DNA of 64,000 nt, from assembly GCA_949752795.1 (NCBI GenBank), contig OX457068.1, forward strand, positions 53,658,516-53,722,515, in the 5' to 3' direction. Below, piece after piece: positions 12,964-23,418 of the stretch. A program made the translations under genes and the position numbers. This DNA is from Hyperoodon ampullatus. Taxonomy: Eukaryota > Chordata > Mammalia > Artiodactyla > Ziphiidae. The notes beneath the pieces are model-generated. The model had not been told where the DNA came from. It did not search any database and worked only from the letters and a program-made list of their open reading frames with translations. Every line of letters starts with the position of its first letter. Within the stretch, counting starts at the first letter, position 1.

Positions 12964-15900
12964 TTAGATTCCATAACTATGTGTTACCATATGGTATTTG
13001 TTTTTCTCTTTCTGACTTACTTCACTCTGTATGACAGTCGCTAGGTCCATCCACTTCACTACAAATAACTCAGTTTTATACCTTTTTATGGCTGAGTAAT
13101 ATTCCATTGTATATATATGCCACATTTTGTTTATCCATTCATCTGTCGATGGACACTTAGGTTGCTTCCATGTCCTGTCTATTGTAAATAGAGCTTCAAT
13201 GAACATTGTGGTATATGACTCTTTTTGAATTATGGTTTTCTCTGAGTATATCCCAGTAGTGGGATTACTGGGTCATATGGTAGCTCTATTTTTAGTTTTT
13301 TTAAGGAACCTCCATACTGTTCTCAATAGTGGCTGTATCAATCTACATTCCCACCAACAGTGCAAGAGGGTTCCCTTTTCTCCACACCATCTCCAGCATT
13401 TAGTGTTTGTAGACTTTTTGATGATAGCCATTCTGACTGGTGTGAGGTGATACCTCATTGCCATTTTCATTTGCATTTCTCTAATGATTAGTGATTTTGA
13501 ACATCTTTCATGTGTTTGTTAGCAATCTGTATATCTTCTTTGGAGAAATGTCTATTTAGGTCTTCTGCCCATTATTGGATTTTGTTTTTGTTTTGTTTTT
13601 TGGGTTTTTTTTTGATATTGAGCTGCATGAGCTACTTATATATTTTGGAGATTAATCCTTTGTCAGTTGCTTCATTTGCATATATTTTATCCCATTTTGA
13701 GACTTGTCTTTTCTTATTGTTTATGGTTTCCTTTGCTGTGCAAAAGCTTTTAAGTTTCATTACATCACATTTGTTCATTTTTGTTTTTTATTTCCATTTC
13801 TCTAGGATGTGAGTCAAAAAGGATGTCATAGTGTGTTCTGCCTATGTTTTTCTATAAAAGTTTTACAGTGTCTGACATTATATTTAGTTCTTTAACCATT
13901 TTGAATTTATTTTTGTGTATGGTGTTAGGGAGTATTCTAATTTCATTCTTTTACATGTAGCTGTCCAGTTTTACCAGCACCACTTGTTGAAGAGGCTATC
14001 TTTTCTCTATTGTATATTCTTGGCTCCTTTGTCAAAGATAAGGTGGCCATAAGTTCATGGGTTTATCTCTGTGCTTTCTATCCTGTTCCATTGATCTATA
14101 TTTCTGTTTATGTGCCATACTGTCTTGAATACTGTAGCTTTGTAGTATAGTCTGAAGTCAGGGAAACTGATTCCTCCAGCTCCATTTTTCTTTCTCAAGA
14201 TTGCTGTGGCTATTTGGGGTTTTATGTGTTTCCATACCAATTGTGAAATTTTTTGTTCTAATTCTGTGAAAAATGCCATTGGTAGTTTGATAGGGATTGC
14301 AATGAATCTGTAGATTGCTTTAGGTAGTATAGTCATTTTCACAATGTAAATTCTTCCAATCCAAGGACATGGTATAACTCTCCATTTGTTAGTATCATCT
14401 TTAATTTCTTTCATCTGTGTCTTATAATTTTCTGCATACAGGTCTTTTGTCTCCTTAGGTAGGTTTATTTCTAGGTATTTTATTCTTTTTGTTGCAGTGG
14501 CAAATGTGAGTGTTTCTTTAATTTCTCTTTCAGATTTTTCATCATTAGTGTACAGGAATGCCAGAGATTTCTGTGCATTGATTTTGTACCCTGCTATTTT
14601 ACCAAATTCATTGATTAGCTCTACTAGTTTTCTGGTAGCATCTTTAGGATTCTCTGTGCATAGTAACATGTCATCTGCAAACAGTGACAGTTTTACTTCT
14701 TCTTTTCCCATTTGCATTCCTTTTATTTCTTTTTCTTCTCTGATTTCTGTGGCTAAAACTTCCAAAACTATGTTGAATAATAATGGTGAGAGTTGACAAC
14801 CTTGTCTTTTTCCTGTTCTTAGTGGAAATGATTTCAGTTTTTCACCATTGAGAATTATGTTGGCTGTGGGTTTGTCATATATGACCTTTATTAAGTTAAG
14901 TTCCCTCTATGCTTACTTTATGGAGGGTTTTTAAAATAATAAATGGGTGTTGAATTTTGTTGAAACCTTTCTCTGCATCTATTGAGATGATCATATGGTT
15001 TTTCTCCTTCAATTTGTTAATTTGGTTTATCATATTGATTGATGTGTGTGTACTGAAGAATCCTAGCATTCCTGGGATAAACACCACTTGATCATAATGT
15101 ATGATCCTTTTAATGTGCTGTTGGATTCTGTTTGCTAGTATTTTGTTGAGGATTTTTGCATCTATGTTCATCAATGTTATTGGCCTGTAGTTTTCTTTTT
15201 GTGACATCTTTTTCTGGTTTTGGTATCAAGGTGATGGTGGCCTCGTAGAATGAGTTTGGGAATGTTCCTCCCTCTGCTATATTTTGGAAGAGTTTTTGAA
15301 AGATAGGTGTTCGCTCTTCTCTAAATGATTGACAGAATTCGCCTGTGAAGCCATCTGGTCCTGAGATTTCGTTTGTTGAAGAATTTTTAATCACAGTTTC
15401 AATTTCAGTGCTTGTGATTGGTCTGTTTATATTTTCTATATCTTCCTGGTTCAGTCTTGGAGGGTTGTGTTTTTCTAAGAATTTGTCCATTTCTTCCAGG
15501 TTGTCCATTTTATTGGCATATAGTTGCTTGTAGTAATCTCTCATGATCCTTTGTATTTCTGTAGTGTTAGATGTTACTTCCCATTTTTCATTTCTAATTC
15601 TGTTGAGTAGAGTGTTCTCCCTTTTTTTCTTTATGAGTCTGGATAATGGTTTATCAACTTTGTTTATCTTTTCAAAGAACCAGCTTTTAGTTTTATTGAT
15701 CTTTGCTATTGTTGCCTTCATTTATTTTTCATTTATTTCTGATCTGAAATTTATGATTTCTTTCCTTCTGATAACTTTGTGGGTTTTTTGTTCTTCTTTC
15801 TCTAATTGCTTTAGGCATAAATTTAGGTTGTTTATTTGAGATGTTTCTTGTTTCTTGAGGTAGGATTGTATTGCTGTAAACTTCCATCTTTGAACTGCTT

Positions 15901-16776
15901 TTGCTGCATCCCATAAGTTTTGGGTCAGTTCATCGTGTTTTCATTGTCATTTGTTCCTATGTATTTTTTTTAATTTCCTCTTTGATTTCTTCAGTGATCT
16001 CTTGGTTATTTAGTAGCATACTCTTTATTGTCCATGTGTTTGTAATTTTTACAGTTTTTTTTTCCTGTAATTGATATCAAGTCTCATAGTGTTGTCATCA
16101 GAAAAGATACTTGGTATGATTTCAATTTCTTAAATTTACCAAGCCTTGATTTGTGACCCAAGATATGAACTATCTTGGAGAAATTTCTATGAGCACTTGA
16201 GAAGAAGGTGTATTCTGTTGTTTTGGGAGGGAATGTCCTATGAATATCAATTAAGTCCATCTTGTTTAATGTACATTTTAATGCTTGTGTTTCCTTATTT
16301 ATTTTCATTTTGGATGATCTGCCCGTTGGTGAAAGTGAGGTGTTAAAATCCCTTACTATTATTGTGTTACTGTCAATTTCCTCTTTAAGGATGTTTGCAT
16401 TTGCTTTATGTATTGAGGTGCTCCTATGCTGGATGCATAAATATTTACAATTGTTGTATCTTCTTCTTGGATTCTTCCCTTGATCATTATGTAGTGTCCT
16501 TCTTTGTCTCTGGTAATAGTCTTTATTATACAGTCTATTCTGTCTAATATGAGAATTGCTACTCCAGCTTTCTTTTGATTTCCATTTGCATGTAATATCT
16601 TTTTCCATCCCCTCATTTAGTCTGCATGTGTCCCTAGGTCTGAAGTGAGTCTCTTGTAGACAGCATATATACAGGTCTTGGTTTTGTGTCCATTCAACCA
16701 GTCTATGTCATTTGGTTGGAGCATTTAACCCATTTACATTTAAGGTAGTTATCCATATGTATGTATCTATTACCAT
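12964..16776 (-). pseudogene. L1-A ORF2 remnant (endonuclease/reverse transcriptase)
   Basis: ORF2 normally encodes an apurinic-type endonuclease and a reverse transcriptase that nick target DNA and copy L1 RNA. Here the frame is broken into at least seven pieces. The piece at 14055-14765 holds the palm motif FADD. 15110-15721 holds the start of the RT domain. 16084-16608 holds part of the endonuclease. 13273-13476 and 12964-13206 hold the C-terminal Cys-containing region, ending at the same stop as in L1-B. The start corresponds to the ATG at 16776-16774. It cannot make a full protein. Confidence 0.9.
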
Positions 16777-16834
16777 TTTCTTAATTGTTTTGGGTTTGTT
16801 ATTGTAGGTCTTTTCCTTCTCTTGTGTTTCTTGC

Positions 16835-17697
16835 CTAGAGAAGTTCTGTTAGCATTTGTTGTAAAGCTGGTTTGGTTGTGCTCAATTCCCTTAGCATTTG
16901 CTTGTCTGTAAAGATTTTATTTTGTCCATTGAATCTGAATTAGATCCTTGCTGGGTCGAGTCATCTTAGTTGTAGGTTTTTCCCTTTCATCACTTTAACT
17001 ATGTTCTGCCACTGTCCTCTGGCTTGCAGAGTTTCTGCGGAAAGATTAACTGTTAAACTTATGGGGATTCCCTTGTATATTATTTGTTGCTTTTCCCTTG
17101 ATGCTTTTCATATTTCTTCTTTGTATTTAACTTTTGATAGCTTGATTAATATGTGCCTTGGCGTGTTTCTCCTTGGGTTTATCCTTTATGAGACTCTGTG
17201 CTTTCTGGTCTTGATTACTTTCTTTCCCATAGTACGGAAGTTTTCAACTATAATGTCTTCAAATGTTTTCTCATTCCCTTTCTTTTTCTCTTCTTCTTCT
17301 TCTTGGACCCCTATAATTCTAATGTTGGTGCATTTAATGTTGCCCCAGACGTGTCTGAGACTGTCCTCAATTCTTTTCATTTTTTTTCTTTATTCTGGCC
17401 TGTGGCAGTTATTTACACTATTTTGTCTTCCAGGTCACTTACCCTTTCTTCTGCTTCAGTTATTCTGCTATTGTTTCCTTCTAGAGAATTTTTAATTTCA
17501 TTTATTGTGTTGTTCATGGTTGTTTGTTTGCTCTTTAATTCTTCTATGTCCTTGGTGAACATTTCTTGTATTTTCTCCATTCTATTTCCAAGATTTTGGA
17601 TCATCTTTACTATCATTACTCTGAATTGTTTTTCAGGTAGACTGCCTGTTTCCTTTCCGTTTGTTAGTTCTGATGGGTTTTTACCTTGCTTCTTCAT
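16835..17697 (-). pseudogene. L1-A ORF1 remnant (RNA-binding chaperone)
   Basis: Homologous over its length to the intact ORF1 of L1-B. 17413-17697 keeps the N-terminus and coiled-coil heptads (LTNGKETGSLPEKQFRVMIV). 17186-17380 keeps the RIIGVQE motif at the start of the RRM. Stops and frameshifts separate the pieces and the C-terminal domain is broken. ORF1p would coat L1 RNA as a trimer; this copy cannot. Confidence 0.85.
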
Positions 17698-18483
17698 CTA
17701 CTGTGTATTTCTCTTTTTTCTCATTTTGCTCAACTTACTGTGTTTGGGGTCTCCTTTTCTCAGGTTGCAGGTTCGTAGTTACCATTGTTTCTGGTGTCTG
17801 CCCCCAGTGGCTAAGGTTGGTTCAGTTGGTTGTGTAGGTTTCCTGGTGCAGGGGACTAGTGCCTGTGTTCTGGTGGATGAGGCTGGATCTTTTATTTCTG
17901 GTGGGTAAGACCACATTCAGTGGTGTATTTTGGGGTGTCTTTGAACTTTTTATGATTGTAGCCAGCCTCTCTGCTAATCGGTGTGTTGTGTTCCTGTCTT
18001 GCTAGTTTTTTGTCCAGCACTGTCGCCTGCTGGTTGTTGAGTGGAGTGAGTATTAGCTTTGAGATGGATATCTCTGGGAGAGCTTTCACCATTTGATATT
18101 ACATGGGGCCAGTAGGTCTCTGGTGGACCAATGTCCTGAACTCGTCCCTCCCACTTCAGAGGCTCAGGCCTGACACCTGACCAGAGCACCAAGACCCTAT
18201 CAGCCACACATCTGAGAAGAAAAGGGAGAAAAACAAAAGAAAGAAAAAAATAAATAAATTTATTAAAATAAAAAAATTATTAAAAATAGAAATTTATTTA
18301 AAAAATAAAGAAGAAAGACAGAAGAAAGCAATGAAACTAAGAAACAAATCCACCAATGATAACAAGCAGTAAAAAGTTTACAAAAAGAAGTTAAAGGACA
18401 GACAGAACCCTAAGACAAATTGCAAAAGCAAAGCTATACAGTCAGAATCACACAAATAAACATACACATAGACATTCACAAAA

Positions 18484-18712
18484 AGAGAAAAAGGAGGGCT
18501 TCCCTGGTGGCGCAGAGGTTGAGAATCCGCCTGCCGATGCAGGGGACACGGGTTTGTGCCCTGGTCCAGGAAGATCCCACATGCCGTGGAGTGGCTAGGC
18601 CTGTGAGCCATGGCCATTGAGGCTGTGCATCTGGAGCCTGTGCTGTGCAACAGGAGAGGCCACAACAGTGAGAGGCCCATGTACTGAAAAAAAAAAAAAA
18701 AGAGAAAAAGGA
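18484..18712 (+). repeat. 12-bp target-site duplication flanking the SINE
   Basis: agagaaaaagga occurs at 18484-18495 and 18701-18712, directly on each side of the SINE. It could extend a few A bases to the left. Confidence 0.85.
18496..18700 (+). mobile_element. CHR-type tRNA-derived SINE
   Basis: Starts GGGCTTCCCTGGTGGCGCAG and continues with the tRNA-like head, including the B-box-like block 'ggtttgtgccctgg'. The body block 'agatcccacatgccgtggag' and 'ggccacaacagtgagaggcc' follow, then an A15 tail. This is the SINE family of cetaceans and their relatives. It is mobilised in trans by L1 machinery and transcribed by RNA polymerase III from the tRNA-like head. Several CpG-to-TG changes indicate moderate age. 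It is the best taxonomic marker in the window. Confidence 0.93.
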
Positions 18713-18713
18713 A

Positions 18714-18716
<3 letters not shown>

Positions 18717-18767
<51 letters not shown>
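18717..18767. repeat. (TA)n microsatellite
   Basis: About 25 uninterrupted TA units beginning just after the SINE's right target-site duplication. A good candidate for a length polymorphism. Confidence 0.95.
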
Positions 18768-18769
<2 letters not shown>

Positions 18770-20076
18770 AAGAGAGCAACCAAATCAATAAACAAATCTA
18801 CCAATGATAAGCAGCTCTAAATACTAAACTAAGATAAACATAAAACCAGAAACAAATTAGACACAGAGAGAAAATCCCAAGTCTACAGTTGTTCCCAAAT
18901 TTTAGGATGATTTGTTGTCTATTCAGGTATTCCAGATATGCATTGTACATCAAGTTGATTGTGGAGATTTAATCCACTGCTCCTGAGGCTGCTGGGAGAA
19001 ATTTCCCTTTCCCTTGTTTGTTCACACAGCTCCTTGTGTTCAGGTTTAGATATGGCCCTGCCTCTCTGTGTAGGTCACCTGAGGGCGTCTGTTCCACCCC
19101 CAGAAAGGATAGTGTTAAAGAAGCAGCTGATTAGGTTGCTCTGACTCACTCATGCTGTGGGGAAGGAGGGGTATGCAATGTGGGGCGAACCTCAGAGGCA
19201 GAGACCAGCATGACTGTGCAACAGCTTGAGGTGCACCATGTGTTTTCTCAGGGAAATTGTTTCTGGATCATGGGACCCTGGCAGTGGCAGGCTGCACAGG
19301 CTCCCAGGAAGAGAGGTGTAGATAGTGACCTGTGCTTGCACTCAGGTTTCTTCGTGGCTGCACAAGCATCTTTAGCCTCATGCCCGTCTCTCATGTTTGC
19401 ACTGATAGCCGTGGCTCACACCCATCTCTGCAACTCGTTTAGGTGATACTCTGAATCCCCTCTCCTTGTACATCCCCAAACAATTGTCTCTTGCCTCTTA
19501 GGCAGTCCCAGACTATTCTCCAGACTCCCTCCCGACTAGCTGTGATGCACTAGCCCCCTTCAGGGTGTGTTCACAGAGCCAACCCCTGTGCTCTCCCTGG
19601 GATCTGACCTCCAAAGCCCCAGCCTCAGATCCCAGTCCCCATCCGCCCCAGCAAGTAAGCAGACAAGTCTCTCAGGCTGATGAGTGCTGGCCGGCACTGA
19701 TCCTCTGTGCAGGAATCTCTCCACTTTGCCCTCTGAACCTCTGTTGCTGTGTTCTCCTCCATGGCTCTGAAGCTTCCCCCCGCCCATCCCCCGTGTCTGC
19801 CAGTGAAGGGACTTCCTAGTGTGTGGAAAGCTTTCCTCCTTCACAGCTCCCTCTAAGAGGTGCAGGTCCCATCCTTATTCTTTTGTCTCTGTTTTTTTTT
19901 TTTTTTTCTTTTGCCCTACCCAGATACGTGGGGAGTTTCATGCCTTTTGGCAAGTCTGAGGTCTTCTGCCAGTGTTTAGTAGGCATTGTTCACATGTAGA
20001 TGTAGTTTTGATGTATTTGTGGGGAGAAAGTTGGTCTCCACATCTTACTCCTCTGCCATCTTGAAGGAGTCTCCTC

Positions 20077-20087
20077 CCACAATTCTT
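20077..20087. repeat. Target-site duplication of L1-A, right copy
   Basis: ccacaattctt, identical to 12575-12585. Confidence 0.85.
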
Positions 20088-20139
20088 TTTTATCTTATTT
20101 ATTTTTTTAAATTGAAATATAGTTGATATAAGAGAATCA

Positions 20140-20995
20140 CAATTATTATATTAAAAAGATACATGTATCTTGAATATGTAAATAACTCAAATAATCTAGG
20201 AAGATAAATGATTCAATTAAAAATGTGCAGAGGTATTTAAAAGACACTTCAAAGAAAAAGCTATTAACAGCCAATAAGCATATGAAATTATGCTCAACAA
20301 CCTTAGTCACTGGGGAAATGAAATTTTACACCACAATGAGATAGCCACTATAAATGAAGCTGAATGGCTAATACATACATATTTTTAAAGTCTGGTAATA
20401 TTGTTTTGTTGAAGATGAGGAACAAAAGTGGAACTCTCATACATTGCCGGTGACAAATGTTAACTGATACAACTCTTCTGGGAAATAATTAAGCAGTTTC
20501 TAATGAAGATCTACATTTACTATATGATTGTACAATTTTAATTTTTGGTATTTTCCCAAGAGAAATGAAAGCACATGCTACCCAAAGACTTGTTCTTAGC
20601 AGCCCTGGTATATCCATTCAATGGACTTCTAGTCTGTAATAAAAGAAACAGACTCATGGTAAATTTAACAATATGGATAAATCTCAAAAATATTATCCTG
20701 AGCAAAAGAAGCTAAATGAAAAACCTTATTTTCTGCATGTTTTCATTTATAAATATAGATCTTAATTTAAGTGATATAAAACAGATCAGTGATTTTCTGG
20801 GGCAAGGAGCAGGGGATGAGAATTTATTGGTAAGGGGGTCAAGACAACTTGTGTAGGGTTATAGAATGTTATGTATCTTAATTGTCATGGTGGTTTCATG
20901 GATGCATACATTTGTTAAAATGCAGTGTACTATATTCTTATAAATTGTGCATTTTATGTTATGTAATTTTCCTCAATAATGTTGATTTAAAAAAA
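20140..20995 (+). mobile_element. Ancient L1M fragment (ORF2 C-terminus and 3'UTR)
   Basis: Plus-strand old L1. The ORF2 C-terminal block 'attatgctcaacaacctta' precedes 'accacaatgagatagccac', which is the L1 'ctcaacatcattag...gagataccac' region. The 3'UTR follows with 'atggataaatctcaaaaata' and 'ttttcctcaataatgttga', then an A7 tail. No frame is open. It lies next to the target site of L1-A, which inserted nearby in opposite orientation. A short T-rich piece at 20088-20137 may be a fragment of another L1 3' end. Confidence 0.75.
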
Positions 20996-22015
20996 CTCTT
21001 TTGACATATTAATAATATTTTTATGATTTTGTTTCCAAATTAAATATTTAGATAAGAAAAGAAAGATATGTATGAAACTTTTAAATTCCATTATTCATAT
21101 GAGAGATATACCTATAAAAAATAGACATGATTAACAATAATTTGTTGTATCAGTAAGTTGGGTATATCCCTATAAAGTGGTCATTAAAAATGATGCTGTA
21201 GATGTATGCTAATTGGTTTCAAAGAAAACCCTTTTATATTCCTTTTTAAATTTCAGTCTCACAGTAATTGAAGGTATTTCCAAGTAAGGTTTGGAACTAA
21301 GACGAGAAATACAGATTTGAGGAAATGACTTACTATATGTGTTATATAATTGAATGGAAGGAGTTCTTTAGATGAGGTTCATGCATATAGGTATATATGC
21401 TTCCTTCTTTATCAGGCTATTTCTTCTGTTATACACATCAATTGCATTTGTCATTTTCCAATCTGGTCTGTTTCCTCGAATTGACAGAGAGTGGTGCTGG
21501 GTACATTTTGTTCATGCTGGTTGAATGTGCTCAGTTCTATTCATCACTGAGGAAACATAGTCTGTAATAGGAACCATATAGAAATAAGGACATCCAAAAC
21601 CAATATTGTGTATGAATGATGCCATAACAGACATACATTTGTTATGATTCTAATTGAGTAAAAACGTGCCTCCTCTCTTCAGTCTGATACCATTTATCTT
21701 TAGGGAATTTAGGTGCCAATTAGGTCTGATCTACAGTATTGTTTCGTCAGAAGGTCAGACTTTACCACTGTATCATCCTCACTCCATCAGTTTGCCTTTT
21801 CTTGTTGTTGTTGTTATCTTCATTTTTCCTTCACTCTTCTCTATCAGATTTCACTAATCCAGTGCTCTTGTACTTTTTAAGGATTTTTCAGTCAAAGAGT
21901 GTGTGTATGTGTGTGTGTGTGTGTGTTCACACCATACTCCTAGTGACTCATCAGTGTAGGTCAGGGAAGCTCTACTACAGCCTTTGAAGCTAATTGAATT
22001 TCTATAATGTTATAC
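20996..22015. other. Unrecognised intergenic sequence
   Basis: AT-rich with no recognised gene. Contains a (GT)n microsatellite at about 21899-21926; otherwise nothing called. Confidence 0.5.
21899..21926. repeat. (GT)n microsatellite with one interruption
   Basis: GTGTGTAT followed by an uninterrupted (GT) run. Confidence 0.9.
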
Positions 22016-22925
22016 TGTGATATGGTGACTTATAATAAGAAATATGTACTTGATCTTTGTCCCAGTTCCTGGCAAGAGCTCCTAAAATCTTCGGAATTTC
22101 CTGTGTTAAAGGTGTCTTCTGTTATGGTAATGAGGTGACTTTTGGAAAGTCCTTAGGTGACCTAAAGATGAGGGCTGGTTTCCAGGGGAACCAGCCAGGT
22201 GAATAGAAGTTTGGAACTTTCAGTACTGCCCCCAGCTCCCTATCCCCCTAACTTTTGGGGAGGGAAGAGAGGCTGGAGTTTGAATCAATCACCAAAAGCC
22301 AATGATTTAATCAATCATGACTATGTAGTGAAGTCTACATTAAAAACCCGGAAGAACAGAGTTTGGAGAACTTCCTGGTTTGTGAACATGTGGAGATTTG
22401 GGAAGAATGTCATGCTCTGAGAGAGCATGGAAGCTCTGCACCCTTTTCCCTTATCTTGCCCTGTGCATCTCTTCCATCTGGCTGTTCCTGAGTTACATCC
22501 TTTTGTAACAAACCTGTGATCTAGTAAGTAAAACTTTTCTTGGATTCTTTGAGCTGCTCTAACAAATTAATGGAACCCAAAGAGGAGGTTGTGGAAACTT
22601 CTGATTTACAGCCGGTCAGTCAAAAGTGCAGGTGACAACTTGGACTTGAAACTGCCATCTGAACCCCAAAGAAGGTGTTGTTGGAACCTCCAATCTATAA
22701 CAGGTTGGAAAGAACTACAGGTGATAACCTGGACTTGTGACTAGTGTCAAAAGTGTGTGTGTGTGTATGTGTGTGTTTGTGGTGGGGGGCAGCCTTGTGG
22801 GACTGGAGTCTTAACCTGTGAGTCTAATGCTATCTCCAGTAGATAGTGTCAGAGTTGAGTTGAATTATATAACACCTAGCTAGTGTTGAAAAGAATTGCT
22901 TGGTGTGGGGAAAAACTTCCACACA
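22016..22925 (+). mobile_element. ERV-L-like (class III) LTR
   Basis: About 910-bp LTR starting TGTGATATGG and ending in CACA. It has an A/T-rich polyadenylation-type region and the conserved blocks 'cttccatctggctgttcctg' and 'ctgtgatctagtaagtaaaa'. Just beyond the end, tgtcagaagtg (22941-22951) resembles the tRNA-Leu primer-binding site of ERV-L elements (TGGTGTCAGAAGTGG). The plus orientation puts proviral internal sequence to the right. A TG-rich expansion sits at 22752-22780. The subfamily name was not assigned. No second copy of this LTR was seen in the window. Confidence 0.7.
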
Positions 22926-23063
22926 TTTGGCGACCACAAGTGTCAGAAGTGAAGTGTTCTCTGTGAAGGTAAAGGAGACAGACAAGGAAGAAACATGGTA
23001 GGGAGGAAGTGGGTTCTTCCCTACTCAGGAGGTAGACTGAACTGGGTTTTATATACCATTTTA
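22926..23063 (+). mobile_element. ERV leader, interrupted by L1-B
   Basis: Short internal leader after the LTR with the tRNA-Leu-like primer-binding site. It is cut by L1-B, whose left target-site duplication occupies 23050-23063. The continuation would be at 29689 onward. Confidence 0.5.
23050..23063. repeat. Target-site duplication of L1-B, left copy
   Basis: tatataccatttta, identical to 29675-29688. Confidence 0.95.
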
Positions 23064-23418
23064 TTTTTTTATTTTTTTTTATTTATTTATTTTTTTTTTT
23101 ATTTTTTGCTTTATCACAAATTTAATCAGTTATATGTATACATATGTTCCCATATCCCCTCCCTTTTGCGTCTCCCTCCCACCCTCCCTATCCCACCCCT
23201 CCAGGCGGTCACAAAGCACCGAGCTGATCTCCCTGTGCTATGCGGCTGCTTCCCACTAGCTATCTACCTTACGTTTGGTAGTGTATATATGTCCATGCCG
23301 CTCTTTCACTTTGTCACAGCTTACCCTTCCCCCTCCCCATATCCTCAAGTCCATTCTCTAGTAGGTCTGTGTCTTTATTCCTGTCTTACCCCTATGTTCT
23401 TCATGACCTTTTTTTTTC

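Larger units (their letters stand above)
12586..20076 (-). mobile_element. L1-A: full-length, degenerate L1 with nested SINE
   Basis: About 7.5 kb element in reverse orientation: T-rich 3' end at 12586-12602, 3'UTR to 12963, ORF2 remnant, ORF1 remnant, and 5'UTR to 20076. Its sense 5' tip contains CAAGATGGCAG, a YY1-like site. The 11-bp target-site duplication (12575-12585 and 20077-20087) shows that the whole element inserted as one piece. Both ORFs carry many stops and frameshifts, so it is long dead. A CHR-type SINE (18496-18700) inserted later in the 5'UTR. Confidence 0.93.
17698..20076 (-). promoter_or_regulatory. L1-A 5'UTR / internal promoter (decayed)
   Basis: 5'UTR and internal RNA polymerase II promoter region of an old L1. 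The sense 5' tip is ggagactccttcaagatgg, carrying the YY1-type CAAGATGG that positions transcription starts in L1s generally. It contains an A-rich purine stretch at 18211-18330 in the position that is expanded in L1-C and missing in L1-B. Most CpGs present in L1-B's 5'UTR are TG or CA here. The nested SINE and its (TA)n lie at 18496-18767. Confidence 0.75.

Noticed and set aside
17001..17908. Plus-strand frames up to 236 codons opposite L1-A ORF1
   Set aside because: Antisense reading of the L1 ORF1 region, hydrophobic because the sense strand is A-rich. The same kind of shadow recurs opposite B, C and D.
18496..18570. tRNA-like sequence
   Set aside because: It is the tRNA-derived head of a SINE flanked by a TSD and poly(A), not a tRNA gene.
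22199..22420. 73-codon frame inside the ERV-L-like LTR
   Set aside because: Lies wholly in the LTR; LTRs of this class encode no protein.
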